A stretch of DNA of 64,000 nucleotides from contig NZ_JAINWL010000004.1 of NCBI RefSeq assembly GCF_021021475.1, positions 248,001-312,000 on the forward strand, read 5' to 3'. The notes beneath the pieces were generated by a model. It saw only the letters and a list, made by a program, of their open reading frames with translations. It made no database searches and was not told the DNA's origin. Positions 16,539 to 25,384 of the stretch are shown here, one piece after another (positions within the stretch are counted from its first letter, which is position 1; the number at the start of each line of letters is the position of its first letter). The DNA comes from Citromicrobium bathyomarinum. GTDB lineage: Bacteria; Pseudomonadota; Alphaproteobacteria; Sphingomonadales; Sphingomonadaceae. A program made the position numbers and the translations under genes.

Positions 16539-17603
16539 TTACTCGCTCAGAAGCTTGTCGAGGGCCGCGCCGATGCGCACCGGGCCGGGGAAGTAGGCCC
16601 ATTCGAGACTGTGGGGATAGGGCGTGTCGAAGCCGGTCACGCGTTCGATCGGAGCTTCGAGATGATAGAAGCAGCGTTCCTGCACCAGCGCGGAAAGCTC
16701 CGCACCGAAGCCGGAGGTGCGGGTCGCCTCGTGAATGATGAGGCATTTCCCCGTCTTCTTCACAGACTTTTCCACAGCCTCGATGTCGAGGGGGACCAGC
16801 GTGCGCAGGTCGAGGATGTCGGCTTCGACGCCCTTCTCCTCCATCACCGCCTTGGCGACGTGGACCATGGTGCCGTAGGTCAGCACGGTAAGTTGCTCGC
16901 CCTCGGTCACGAGGCGCGCCTTGCCCAGCGGAATTGCATAATGCCCCTCGGGCACGACGCTGTCGGGGTGCGACTTCCAGTTCTTCACCGGACGGTCGAA
17001 GAAGCCGTCGAACGGGCCGTTATAGATTCGCTTGGGCTCGAAGAAGATGACCGGATCATTGTCCTCGATCGCGGCGATCAGCAGGCCCTTCGCGTCGTAG
17101 GGCGTCGCCGGGATGACCGTCTTGATGCCCGATGCGTGGGTGAACAGCGATTCGGGGCTCTGGCTGTGCGTCTGTCCGCCGAAGATGCCGCCACCGAAGG
17201 GCGACCGGATCGTGATCGGCGCGCTGAATTCACCCGCGCTGCGATAGCGCAGGCGCGCCGCCTCGCTGATGATCTGGTCGTAGCCGGGGTAGATATAGTC
17301 GGCGAACTGGATCTCGGGGACCGGGCGCAGGCCATAGGCCCCCATCCCGATCGCCGTGGCGATGATCCCGCATTCGGAGATCGGCGTGTCGAACGCGCGC
17401 GTCTTGCCGTATTTTTCCTGCAAGCCTGCGGTGCAGCGGAACACCCCGCCGAAATAGCCGGCATCCTCGCCGAACACGACCACGTTGTCGTCGCGACCCA
17501 TCGCCACGTCGAGCGCGTCGTTGATCGCCTCGATCATATTGAGGCGGCGATCGTCTCCGGTCGCGTCGCGGCCCTGCTTGGGCTTTTCTTTCGTCTCGCT
17601 CAT
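16539..17603 (-). CDS. bkdA2: 2-oxoacid dehydrogenase E1 component, beta subunit
   Basis: 354 residues, the beta half of the heterotetrameric ThDP-dependent E1. Landmarks: LNMIEAINDALDVAMGRDDN, VVVFGEDAGYFGGVFRCTAG, RAFDTPISECGIIATAIGMG, PVPEIQFADYIYPGYDQI, and the phosphorylated-domain-like LIIHEATRTSGFGAELSALV. It has a short acidic extension (first 20 residues, MSETKEKPKQGRDATGDDRR) before the core. Its ATG overlaps the alpha-subunit stop by one base (TGATG at 17601-17605), which should give balanced alpha:beta synthesis. The E2 start is 7 nt beyond its stop. Confidence 0.93.
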   Translation of the reverse strand: MSETKEKPKQGRDATGDDRRLNMIEAINDALDVAMGRDDNVVVFGEDAGYFGGVFRCTAGLQEKYGKTRAFDTPISECGIIATAIGMGAYGLRPVPEIQFADYIYPGYDQIISEAARLRYRSAGEFSAPITIRSPFGGGIFGGQTHSQSPESLFTHASGIKTVIPATPYDAKGLLIAAIEDNDPVIFFEPKRIYNGPFDGFFDRPVKNWKSHPDSVVPEGHYAIPLGKARLVTEGEQLTVLTYGTMVHVAKAVMEEKGVEADILDLRTLVPLDIEAVEKSVKKTGKCLIIHEATRTSGFGAELSALVQERCFYHLEAPIERVTGFDTPYPHSLEWAYFPGPVRIGAALDKLLSE

Positions 17604-18895
17604 CAGTGCGGCACCCCGTCCGGATATTTCTTGTCGCGTTCAGCCTGCGACTGCGCGTTCTGTTCCTTGAGGTGCCAGGGCTCTTCCTCGAACACATCTT
17701 CGAACATGGTGTGGAAGGGCTGGTGCATGCCGTGGCCCAGGATGCCGTTCTTCTCGGCTTCCTTGGTGTCGGCCTTGACCTTTTCGGCTGCCTTCAGGTC
17801 CATCTCGGCCTGCCGGTCCTCGTCCCACTCGCCCAGTTCGATGAGGTGGTTCTTGAGCCGCACCACAGGATCACCGAGCGGCCAGGCATCGCGCTCCTGC
17901 GCGCTGCGATAGCCGCTGGGATCGTCCGAGGTGGAGTGCCCCTCGGCGCGGTAGGTGAAGAACTCGATCAGCGTCGGCCCGCTATTGGTGCGCGCGCGGT
18001 TCGCCGCCCAGCGCTGCGCGGCATAGCAGGCGAGCGGATCATTGCCGTCGACCCTTAGCCCAGCGAGGCCATAGCCGATGGCGCGGCTGGCGAAGGTCGC
18101 CCGCTCGCTGCCCGCAAAGCCGGAGAAGCTGGAAATCGCCCACTGGTTGTTGATCACGTTGAGGATCACCGGAGCGTTATACACGCTGGCAAAGGTGCAC
18201 GCGGCGTGGAAGTCGCCTTCCGCCGTGCTCCCCTCGCCCACCCAGGTCGCGGCGATGCGCGTGTCGTGTTTGATCGCGCTCGCCATCGCCCAGCCGACCG
18301 CCTGGGGAACCTGCGTGGCGAGGTTGCCCGAGATGCTAAAGAAACTGTGCTCGCGGCTCGAATACATGATCGGCAGCTGGCGGCCCTTCAGCTTGTCGCC
18401 GCTGTTCGAATAGATCTGGTTGATCATCTCGATCAGCGGATAGCCGCGCGCGATCAGCACGCCCTGCTGGCGATAGCTGGGGAACACCATGTCGTCGGAC
18501 TGCAAGGCCATCGAGGTGGAGATGCTGGTCGCCTCTTCCCCGGTGCACTTCATGTAGAAGCTGGTCTTGCCCTGCCGCTGCCCGCGAAACATGCGCTCGT
18601 CGAACGCACGCACCAGCGAGAAGTGGTGCAGCATTTCGCGCAAGGTATCGGGGTCCAGCTTGGGGTCCCACGGACCATGCGCCCGGTTATCCTCGCCCAG
18701 CACCCGGATCAGGTCCGTGCACAGGCCGTGGGTTTCGGTCGGGTCGCAGGCCTCGTCGGGGCGCGGCTGGGCACCCGCCTCGGGGATTTCGATGGCGGAA
18801 AAGTCCACCTCGTCCGCCCCGGGACGATAGTTGGGCTCAGGAATATGCAGCGAAAGCTGCGGCTTGTTGTCGGTTCGCTCGGGCCGATCGGCCAT
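17603..18895 (-). CDS. bkdA1: 2-oxoacid dehydrogenase E1 component, alpha subunit
   Basis: 430 residues from MADRPERTDNKPQLSLHIPE (ATG 18893-18895, preceded by GGGAGAGA). It decarboxylates the 2-oxoacid on ThDP together with the beta subunit. The ThDP motif runs from GEGSTAEGDFHAACTFASVY to the NVINNQWAISSF end. FYMKCTGEEATSISTSMALQ is typical of the branched-chain type, and AEGHSTSDDPSGYRS matches the loop carrying the regulatory serines in mitochondrial homologues. An N-terminal extension of about 85 residues is characteristic of the branched-chain form. First gene of the alpha-beta-E2 operon, 109 bp downstream of thyA. Confidence 0.92.
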   Translation of the reverse strand: MADRPERTDNKPQLSLHIPEPNYRPGADEVDFSAIEIPEAGAQPRPDEACDPTETHGLCTDLIRVLGEDNRAHGPWDPKLDPDTLREMLHHFSLVRAFDERMFRGQRQGKTSFYMKCTGEEATSISTSMALQSDDMVFPSYRQQGVLIARGYPLIEMINQIYSNSGDKLKGRQLPIMYSSREHSFFSISGNLATQVPQAVGWAMASAIKHDTRIAATWVGEGSTAEGDFHAACTFASVYNAPVILNVINNQWAISSFSGFAGSERATFASRAIGYGLAGLRVDGNDPLACYAAQRWAANRARTNSGPTLIEFFTYRAEGHSTSDDPSGYRSAQERDAWPLGDPVVRLKNHLIELGEWDEDRQAEMDLKAAEKVKADTKEAEKNGILGHGMHQPFHTMFEDVFEEEPWHLKEQNAQSQAERDKKYPDGVPH

Positions 18896-19004
18896 GCGTC
18901 TCTCTCCCGCGCCTCTGTTTGCCGAGACGCAATCTTTCACATCGGCGACCGGATATTGCGCAAGGCCCGAAGGGTCAAGCGCCCAGACCTTCCCCCGCGA
19001 CCGC

Positions 19005-19937
19005 TCAGACCGCCACCGGTGCCTTGATCGGCGGATGGGGATCGTAGCCGCTGACCGAGAAATCCTCGATTGCGTAGTCGAAGATGCCCGGCGGACGCCT
19101 TGTAATCTCAAGCCTCGGGGCCCCGCGCGGTTCCCGTTCGAGCTGTTCCTCGATCAGGTGCGCGTGATTGAGATAGAGGTGCGTGTCCCCGCCCATCCAC
19201 ACCAGTTCGCCCGGCTCCAGATCGGTCTGCTGGGCGATCATCCGCGTCAGCAGCGCCGCGCCGAACAGGTTGAACGGCAGGCCCAGCGCGACATCGCAGC
19301 TGCGCTGATAGAGCAGGCAGTTGAGTTGCGTTCCATTCGCTCCGACATGGAACTGGTAGGTCTTGTGGCACGGCGGCAGCGCCATCCGGTCCAGCTCGGC
19401 GACGTTCCATCCTTCGATGATGTGGCGGCGGCTGCCCGGATTGGTACGCAGCGATTCGATCACCTGGCTGACCTGATCGATTCCCTCGCCCTTCTCGTAC
19501 AGGCCATCTGGGCGATAGCGGTAGGTCGGCCAGTCGACCCACTGCTTGCCATAGACCGGGCCCAGATCGCCCCAGCGCGCGGCGAAGCTCTCGTCATCGC
19601 CGATTCGCTGGACGAAATCGTCGAGCGGCAGGTCGTCGCCCGTCTCTTTGACGTAGCGCGCGTGTGGCCACTCGTTCCAGATCTTCACCCCCTGCAGCAC
19701 CAGCGGGCGAATATTGGTCGCCCCCGTCAGAAACCACAGCATCTCGCGTGCGGCGGTTTTCCAGTAGACCCGCTTGGTGGTGAGCAGCGGAACGGCATTT
19801 TCCGCAAGGCTGCACCGCAGCTGCGCGCCGAATACCGAGCGCGTGCCGATACCGGTGCGGTCCACCCGCTCGTCGCCGGTGCGCCAGATGCGCGCCATCA
19901 GGTCGAGATACTGCTGTTCGTAGTGCGATTCGGTCAC
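19005..19937 (-). CDS. thyA: Thymidylate synthase
   Basis: Methylates dUMP with 5,10-methylene-THF. 310 residues from the GTG at 19935-19937 (VTESHYEQQYLDLMARIWRT); GAAAGGA lies upstream. Longer reading frames upstream run into the tRNA-Pro gene and are not coding. Conserved blocks: DRTGIGTRSVFG, a folate-site KRVYWKTAAREMLWFL, DLGPVYGKQWVDWPTY, the catalytic cysteine in RMALPPCHKTYQFHV, and RSCDVALGLPFN. An insertion between WNEWP and GDLGP (ARYVKETGDDLPLDDFVQR and following) makes it longer than E. coli ThyA, as in other known long forms. Confidence 0.93.
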   Translation of the reverse strand: MTESHYEQQYLDLMARIWRTGDERVDRTGIGTRSVFGAQLRCSLAENAVPLLTTKRVYWKTAAREMLWFLTGATNIRPLVLQGVKIWNEWPHARYVKETGDDLPLDDFVQRIGDDESFAARWGDLGPVYGKQWVDWPTYRYRPDGLYEKGEGIDQVSQVIESLRTNPGSRRHIIEGWNVAELDRMALPPCHKTYQFHVGANGTQLNCLLYQRSCDVALGLPFNLFGAALLTRMIAQQTDLEPGELVWMGGDTHLYLNHAHLIEEQLEREPRGAPRLEITRRPPGIFDYAIEDFSVSGYDPHPPIKAPVAV

Positions 19938-19997
19938 GGTGATCGGCCTAATCCTTTCGGCGATCAGCGATAGGACAAACTTGTCTGCAATGTCCGC

Positions 19998-20026
19998 TTG
20001 CGTGTGCGGTGATCCACACCTATAGG
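19998..20026 (+). promoter_or_regulatory. Sigma70-type promoter for tRNA-Pro
   Basis: TTGCGT (19998-20003), a 17-bp spacer and TATAGG (20021-20026), 40 bp before the tRNA-Pro 5' end. The same two hexamers with the same spacing precede tRNA-Asn at 34311-34339, which supports the call. Confidence 0.65.
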
Positions 20027-20066
20027 GCCGCCTCTGCCTCGCGGGGTCCGCCCCGCAAGCATCGGT

Positions 20067-20143
20067 CGGGGAGTAGCTCAGCCTGGTAGAGCACTGTCTT
20101 CGGGAGGCAGGGGCCGGAGGTTCGAATCCTCTCTCCCCGACCA
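20067..20143 (+). tRNA. tRNA-Pro (anticodon CGG)
   Basis: The cloverleaf starts CGGGGAG, the unusual C1 typical of bacterial tRNA-Pro, and ends CTCCCCG-A-CCA. The D-arm is GCTC-AGCCTGGTA-GAGC. The anticodon arm is CTGTC-TTCGGGA-GGCAG with CGG at positions 34-36. The T-arm has GGTTCGAATCC and the CCA is encoded. Length 77 nt. Confidence 0.96.
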
Positions 20144-20318
20144 ATTTGCGCCATTTCGCATAACAATCCGCATGAGCCCGCCGTATTCCTCTCCCTTGGG
20201 GAAACGAGCGGGAATCCTGCGGTATCGGCAGGTACGACAGCACGCGCGGCAAACCAGAGCGGGATAACTGCCGGCTGCACCTTTGCGCGGTGCCGGTGGT
20301 CACTTATTCGTGATGCAT

Positions 20319-21821
20319 ATGAAAGCGCAGATCGAAATTGGCACGGATTCGGCCGGGCAAGGCATTTGCGTCGATGTCGAGGAATTGCTCGCGACGCGAT
20401 TGCTCGTCCAGGGCAACTCGGGTTCAGGCAAATCGCACCTGCTGCGCCGCCTGCTCGAACAGACGGCCGGCCTCGTCCAGCAGGTGGTGATCGACCCTGA
20501 GGGCGACTTCACCAGCCTGGCCGATGCGTTCGACCATATCGTGATCGACGGTGCGGCGCATTCGGTGCGTGAGATCGAGGCGCTCGCCGGGCGCGTGCGC
20601 CAGCACCGCGTCTCGGTCGTGCTGGCGCTGGACGAGCTGGAGGTCGAACAGCAGATTCGCTGTGCCGCGCTGTTCCTCACCGCGCTGTTCGATGCCCCGC
20701 GCGAGCATTGGTATCCCGCGCTGGTGGTGGTCGACGAGGCGCAGATGTTCGCCCCTGCCGCTGCGGGCGAGCTGGCCGAGGATACGCGCCGCATGACGCT
20801 TTCGGCGATGACCAACCTGATGTGCCGGGGGCGCAAACGCGGTCTGGCGGGAATCGTCGCGACGCAGCGCCTCGCCAAGCTGGCCAAGAACGTTGCCGCG
20901 GAAGCCTCCAACTTCCTGATGGGGCGCACCTTCCTCGACATCGATATGCAGCGCGCCGCCGATCTGCTGGGGATGGACCGGCGGCAGGCGGAGCGCATCC
21001 GCGATCTGCAGCGCGGGCATTTCCTCGGCCTCGGCCCGGCGATCAGCCGCCGCCCGGTCGCGGTGCATATCGGCGAGGTGCGCACCGGCGGGAAGAACGC
21101 CGCCGAAGGTCTGATGCCGTTGCCCCAGGCCTCGGGCGAGGATCTGGAGGCGCTGCTCCATTCCGAACTGGCGGAGGAAGCCGCCAAGCCCGCACCGCCG
21201 CCCCCTCCCCCGCCGAAACCCGCCGCCGATCTGGAGCAGGCGATCACCGCGCGCGCCGCCGAGCAGGCACAGCGCAGCGAGACTGGCGAAGACACCGCGA
21301 GTGATGAATCCTCGCCCGAAGATCAGGCACCAGCCGCACCGCAGGACAAGGAAGCCGCGCTCACCCGGGTCATCGTGGAACTGGCGGCGGAAGAAGGCGC
21401 GACCTTCCAGTCTTCCGCCGCGCTGTTCCGCAATTTCGCGCAGCGCTGCCGCCAGCAGGGCGTGCCCAGCGCGCATGTCGACATGCTCGAATTCCGCCGC
21501 CTGTTCGCCTTCGCCGCCGCGGGCCTGCACGAGCTGCCGGAAAAGCTGCGCGAAACGATCGAGGAGCTGTCTCAGGCTGTCCCCGAAGACGTGCTCGCCC
21601 CCTATCTCGCGCTGGCGGTGTCGGTCGCGAGGGGTGCATCCGCGCCCGACGAGGACGAGCTTGCGCGCGTCTACGGCACATCCTCGCCCAGCCGCATCCG
21701 TCGCCTGCTGGAGCATATGGAGCGGCAGGGACTGATCGTGGTGCGCGAAGAGTTCGGCGGCGGGCGCACGATCATCGTGGTCGGTCTGGAAGATCTGGCG
21801 GACGCGGCCGCCGCGTCGTGA
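20319..21821 (+). CDS. HerA/VirB4-like P-loop ATPase (DUF87-type)
   Basis: 500 residues from MKAQIEIGTDSAGQGICVDV (ATG 20319; an ATG two codons upstream is also possible). The Walker A reads LLVQGNSGSGKSHLLRRLLE at about residues 28-47 and the Walker B VVVDEAQMFAPAA at about 140. The conserved GRKRGLAGIVATQRLAKLAK stretch is the sensor/Arg-finger region of the HerA-FtsK superfamily. After residue 270 comes a disordered Pro/Ala/Glu linker with eight consecutive prolines, then an alpha-helical C-domain ending in a winged-helix-like segment (SPSRIRRLLEHMERQGLIVV). No NurA nuclease gene is adjacent. Role unknown; DNA translocation or processing is inferred from the fold. Confidence 0.8.
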   Translation: MKAQIEIGTDSAGQGICVDVEELLATRLLVQGNSGSGKSHLLRRLLEQTAGLVQQVVIDPEGDFTSLADAFDHIVIDGAAHSVREIEALAGRVRQHRVSVVLALDELEVEQQIRCAALFLTALFDAPREHWYPALVVVDEAQMFAPAAAGELAEDTRRMTLSAMTNLMCRGRKRGLAGIVATQRLAKLAKNVAAEASNFLMGRTFLDIDMQRAADLLGMDRRQAERIRDLQRGHFLGLGPAISRRPVAVHIGEVRTGGKNAAEGLMPLPQASGEDLEALLHSELAEEAAKPAPPPPPPPKPAADLEQAITARAAEQAQRSETGEDTASDESSPEDQAPAAPQDKEAALTRVIVELAAEEGATFQSSAALFRNFAQRCRQQGVPSAHVDMLEFRRLFAFAAAGLHELPEKLRETIEELSQAVPEDVLAPYLALAVSVARGASAPDEDELARVYGTSSPSRIRRLLEHMERQGLIVVREEFGGGRTIIVVGLEDLADAAAAS

Positions 21822-21916
21822 GCTAAGCCGCTCTTTTTGCAAGGCGGCCATTCTGCACATTCGCCCGGAACAGGCAGGTTCAGGCGCGGTTGATCAGGCA
21901 AAGGAGAGTTTCTTAC

Positions 21917-22072
21917 ATGCCTATCATCATCCTCATCGCCACCATCCTGCTTCCACCGCTGGGCGTCGCGCTCAAGCATGGTCTCGGATCGCAGTTTCTC
22001 ATCAGCCTGATCCTGACGCTCATCTTCTATGTGCCCGGCCTGATCTACTCGCTCTATGTGAACTACGCCTAA
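21917..22072 (+). CDS. YqaE/Pmp3 family membrane protein
   Basis: 51 residues from MPIIILIATILLPPLGVALK with AAGGAG about 10 nt upstream. It is a two-helix proteolipid: helix 1 (residues 2-20) carries the conserved LLPPLGV motif, and helix 2 covers FLISLILTLIFYVPGLIYSL. The family includes Pmp3/RCI2/YqaE, small stress-linked membrane proteins that affect membrane potential and salt tolerance in other organisms. It lies 4 bp before the ABC1 kinase start, so the two are probably cotranscribed. Confidence 0.92.
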   Translation: MPIIILIATILLPPLGVALKHGLGSQFLISLILTLIFYVPGLIYSLYVNYA

Positions 22073-22076
22073 GGCC

Positions 22077-23420
22077 ATGGCGCGGGACGATGACGCGAAG
22101 GGTCGCCATCGCGCGGTCCCTTCGTCCCGGATCGGGAGACTGAGCGGCTTCGGTCGGCTCGCCGGCGGAGTCGCTGGCGGAATGCTGGCCGAGGGTGCGC
22201 GCCGTGTGGCTTCGGGCGAGCGGGTGCGGATGAATGATCTCGTTCTCACTCCTGGCAATATCGGTCGTCTGACCGAGCGCCTTTCGCACCTGCGCGGCGC
22301 GGCGATGAAGATGGGGCAGATGCTCTCGATGGATGCAGGCGATGCCCTGCCCTCCGAGCTGTCCGAAATCCTCGCCAAACTGCGCGACAATGCCGACTTC
22401 ATGCCACCGCGCCAGCTCGACCGGGTGCTGGCGGAGGAATGGGGCAGCGACTGGCGCAAAAACTTTCGCCGGTTCGAGCCGCGCCCGATCGCCGCCGCGA
22501 GCATCGGCCAGGTCCACCGCGCGCTGACCCGCGACGGGCGAACGCTCGCGATCAAAGTGCAATATCCCGGCGTCGCGCAGAGCATCGATTCGGACGTCGA
22601 TAACGTAGCCACATTGCTGCGCGTCACTGGCCTTCTACCCAAGGAACTCGACATCGCCCCGCTGCTCGCTGTGGCGAAGGAGCAGCTGCACGAAGAAGCG
22701 GACTACCGTCGCGAGGGGCGGATGATGCAGCGCTATGGCGAGCTGCTCGCCGGGCATGGTGCCTTCGTGGTCCCCACGCTCGACGAAGAGCTGACCCGCG
22801 ATCGCATTCTGGCGATGAGTTACGAAGAAGGCCGCCCGGTCGAACAGCTGGGCGACCAGCCGCAGGACGTCCGCGACAGCGTGTTCGCGGAGGTGATCGA
22901 GCTGGTCGCGCGCGAGCTGTTCGAATGGGGCCTGATGCAGACCGACCCCAATTTCGCCAACTATCGCTACCGCGAGGCGGACCGGAAGATCGTGCTGCTC
23001 GATTTCGGGGCCACGCGCGAGGTCGACCGCGATGTCCAGCAATCCTACCGCGAACTATTGCGCGCCGGGCTCGACCGCGACCATGCGGGCGTTCGTCAGG
23101 CGGCTATCGATGCGCAATTCATGTCGCCCGCCGTGGTCGAAAAACATGGCGAGGCGATCGACCGGATGATCGACATCATCCTCGGCGAGATGGCGAAGGA
23201 TGCGCCGTTCGACTTCGGTGATCGCGGTTTCGTGCCCGCGCTGCGCGACGAAGGCATGGCCATCGCGCAGGACAAGGCGATCTGGCACATCCCGCCCGCC
23301 GAAACCCTGTTCGTCCAGCGCAAGGTCAGCGGCACCGCGCTGCTCGGCGCGCGGATCGGTGCGGTGGTCAACATCCACGCCATCGTGCGCGATGTGCTGG
23401 AGCGGACGGCAGCTACCTAG
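22077..23420 (+). CDS. ABC1/UbiB/COQ8-type atypical kinase
   Basis: 447 residues. Family signatures: the KxGQ motif in RGAAMKMGQMLSMDAGDA, the Ala-rich nucleotide loop PIAAASIGQVHRALT, the ATP lysine in LAIKVQYPGVAQSIDSDVD, the catalytic block MQTDPNFANYRYR and the metal Asp in IVLLDFGATREVD. The QTDPN form of the catalytic loop is the COQ8/ADCK3 type rather than the HADPH(P)GN form of E. coli UbiB, so it may serve ubiquinone biosynthesis or lipid homeostasis in a COQ8-like way. No C-terminal transmembrane helices are evident. It follows the Pmp3 gene by 4 bp. Confidence 0.88.
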   Translation: MARDDDAKGRHRAVPSSRIGRLSGFGRLAGGVAGGMLAEGARRVASGERVRMNDLVLTPGNIGRLTERLSHLRGAAMKMGQMLSMDAGDALPSELSEILAKLRDNADFMPPRQLDRVLAEEWGSDWRKNFRRFEPRPIAAASIGQVHRALTRDGRTLAIKVQYPGVAQSIDSDVDNVATLLRVTGLLPKELDIAPLLAVAKEQLHEEADYRREGRMMQRYGELLAGHGAFVVPTLDEELTRDRILAMSYEEGRPVEQLGDQPQDVRDSVFAEVIELVARELFEWGLMQTDPNFANYRYREADRKIVLLDFGATREVDRDVQQSYRELLRAGLDRDHAGVRQAAIDAQFMSPAVVEKHGEAIDRMIDIILGEMAKDAPFDFGDRGFVPALRDEGMAIAQDKAIWHIPPAETLFVQRKVSGTALLGARIGAVVNIHAIVRDVLERTAAT

Positions 23421-23426
23421 AAATTC

Positions 23427-23553
23427 GTCATTGCGAGAATCCCGCGGGCGACAAAGCAATCCATGGCTAGACTTCGCCTCCCCCCAACAGGGCCGACGAC
23501 GCTGCGATGCCACACCATGGATTGCCGCGCGACCTTTGGTCGCTCGCAATGAC
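23427..23553. repeat. 127-bp nested inverted-repeat element
   Basis: Perfect outer arms GTCATTGCGAG (23427-23437) and CTCGCAATGAC (23543-23553). A second perfect pair, GCAATCCATGG (23456-23466) and CCATGGATTGC (23515-23525), lies inside. A small hairpin GCGACC-TTT-GGTCGC sits at 23529-23543. It lies between two convergent genes. The termini match the GTCATTGCGAG...CTCGCAATGAC type of dispersed palindromic element known from several alphaproteobacteria. No ORF is inside, so it looks like a non-autonomous element that may also serve as a terminator hairpin. Confidence 0.85.
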
Positions 23554-23565
23554 TAGGGTGAGAAG

Positions 23566-25320
23566 TCAGCCCGCCTGCTGCTCCGCGATCCAGCGGTCTA
23601 CGTGCTCTTCCAGCACATCCAGCGGCACCGCGCCGTTTTCCAGCACCGCATCGTGAAACGCGCGCAGGTCGAACCTGTCGCCCAGCGCCTCCTCGGCCCT
23701 CCCACGCAACTCGCGGATCTTCAGCTCGCCGATCTTGTAGGCCAGCGCCTGGCCGGGCCAGGTGATGTAGCGGTTGACCTCGGCATCGATATTCGCGGCA
23801 CTGAGCGCGGTATTCTCGGTCATGAAATCGACCGCCTGTTGCTTCGTCCAGCCCTTCGAGTGGATGCCGGTATCGACCACCAGCCGGGTGGCGCGCCACA
23901 TCTCGTAGCTCAGCCGCCCCATCTGCTTGGCCGGGGTATCGTACAGCCCCATCTCGATCCCGAGCCGTTCGGAATAAAGCCCCCACCCCTCGACGAAGGC
24001 GGTGAAGAACGTGCCGTTGCGACGCAGCGGATGCAGGTCGAGCTCCTGCTGAAGCGCGATCTGGTGGTGATGCCCCGGCACCGCCTCGTGCACGCCCAGC
24101 GCGGGCAGTTCCCACAGCGGGCGCTGGTCCAGCTCGGTCAGGTTGATGCGGTAGATGCCCGCCTGCCCGGTTTCGAGCGAACCCGGCTCGTAATAGGCGG
24201 TGGTGTTGCCCGGTGCCTGCGCGGCGGGGATCGGCTGGACCGTATAGGGCTGGCGCGGCAGGGTGCCGAACAGCTTGGGCATCCAGCCGTCGATCTGCTT
24301 GGCCAGCGCGCCGACATAGCGTTCGTACTCGGCTTCGTCGGTCATGTAATATTGCGGGTCGGTGCGCAGGTGTTCGACGAAGGCCTCGCGGGTGTCGAAG
24401 CCCGCCTCTGCCGCGACCTCCTCCATCTCCGCCCGGATGCGCGCGACTTCGGACAGGCCCAGCTGGTGGACCTCGTCGGGCGTCATCTCGGTCGTGGTGA
24501 AGCTGCGGACGCGGTAGGCGTAGTAGTCATCGCCATTGGCGGTTTCGGCGACACCGGGCAGGCCGGTGCGGCATTTTGGCGCGTATTCCTCGGTGTAGAA
24601 ACTGAGGAAATCTTCGTAGGCGGGGAACACCACATCGGTCAGCGCGGCACGGGCGCGGGCCTGCAAGGCCGCCCAGTCGGCTTCCGAAATGGTCGAGGGG
24701 CGCTTTGCGAATGGCCGCCAGAAGCCCGATTCCTCGGGCGTGTCGGCCATCTGGCCGGTGATCTGGTCCTCGACGCCTTCCATCGGCCCGCATGCCTGCG
24801 TGAGCCCGCGTGCCACCGCCTCGCGGCTGCGCGCGATCCCAGCGGCGTTCTGTGCGCCATAGGCTTCGAGCCGCGAGACGTAGCTTTCGTAATCGGCCTT
24901 GGTGAACAGCGGCGAGCTGTAGGGGAGCGACGCGATCCAGCTGAACCAGCCGCCGCGATTGGTGAACAGCACGTAGCGGGTCTGGTCGAACTGCGAACCC
25001 TCGATCGAATCTTCGAGCGAGCTTTTGAGGATCGCGTAGTCCACCCGCAGGTCCTCAGGCAGCGCGCTCTCGTCGATAGTCTTCAGCCGCGTAAGGAATT
25101 CGCGGTCTTCGGCGACGTTGCGATCATAGGCCGCCATGCTGAGGTCGCCCAGTTGCCCGTCCCCGCGCCGGTCGCCCACCGAAGTCGCCAGCGTGGGATT
25201 GTCGTCGAGCATGTCCTGCCAGACATCCTCGCGCAGTTCGGTGTAATCCTCGACCGGGCCGGCGGTCAGCGGGCTGGCGATGGTGAGTGTCAGCGCGGTT
25301 GCGGCGAACAGGTGCTTCAT
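23566..25320 (-). CDS. DUF885 family protein, secreted putative metallo-carboxypeptidase
   Basis: 584 residues from MKHLFAATALTLTIASPLTA (ATG 25318-25320; GGGGAGA upstream). A Sec signal peptide precedes a large, mostly helical catalytic region. The metal motif is ALGVHEAVPGHHHQIALQQE, the HExxPGHH form of the DUF885 family, whose characterised relatives are metallo-peptidases/dipeptidases. Downstream EGWGLYSERLGIEMGLYDTP provides the further Glu ligand region typical of gluzincin-like folds. Periplasmic location follows from the signal. It is convergent with the ABC1 kinase and divergent from the tyrosine phosphatase (64 bp). Confidence 0.85.
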   Translation of the reverse strand: MKHLFAATALTLTIASPLTAGPVEDYTELREDVWQDMLDDNPTLATSVGDRRGDGQLGDLSMAAYDRNVAEDREFLTRLKTIDESALPEDLRVDYAILKSSLEDSIEGSQFDQTRYVLFTNRGGWFSWIASLPYSSPLFTKADYESYVSRLEAYGAQNAAGIARSREAVARGLTQACGPMEGVEDQITGQMADTPEESGFWRPFAKRPSTISEADWAALQARARAALTDVVFPAYEDFLSFYTEEYAPKCRTGLPGVAETANGDDYYAYRVRSFTTTEMTPDEVHQLGLSEVARIRAEMEEVAAEAGFDTREAFVEHLRTDPQYYMTDEAEYERYVGALAKQIDGWMPKLFGTLPRQPYTVQPIPAAQAPGNTTAYYEPGSLETGQAGIYRINLTELDQRPLWELPALGVHEAVPGHHHQIALQQELDLHPLRRNGTFFTAFVEGWGLYSERLGIEMGLYDTPAKQMGRLSYEMWRATRLVVDTGIHSKGWTKQQAVDFMTENTALSAANIDAEVNRYITWPGQALAYKIGELKIRELRGRAEEALGDRFDLRAFHDAVLENGAVPLDVLEEHVDRWIAEQQAG

Positions 25321-25384
25321 GATGTCTCCCCTTGCTGGGCGATCTCTATTGCGCTGGCCTGGCCCCGTCCAGTACGCCGGGGCC

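Noticed and set aside
15305-16738. 477-codon + strand open frame opposite the E2 gene
   Set aside because: Contained within the bkdB reverse complement and lacking any recognisable domain.
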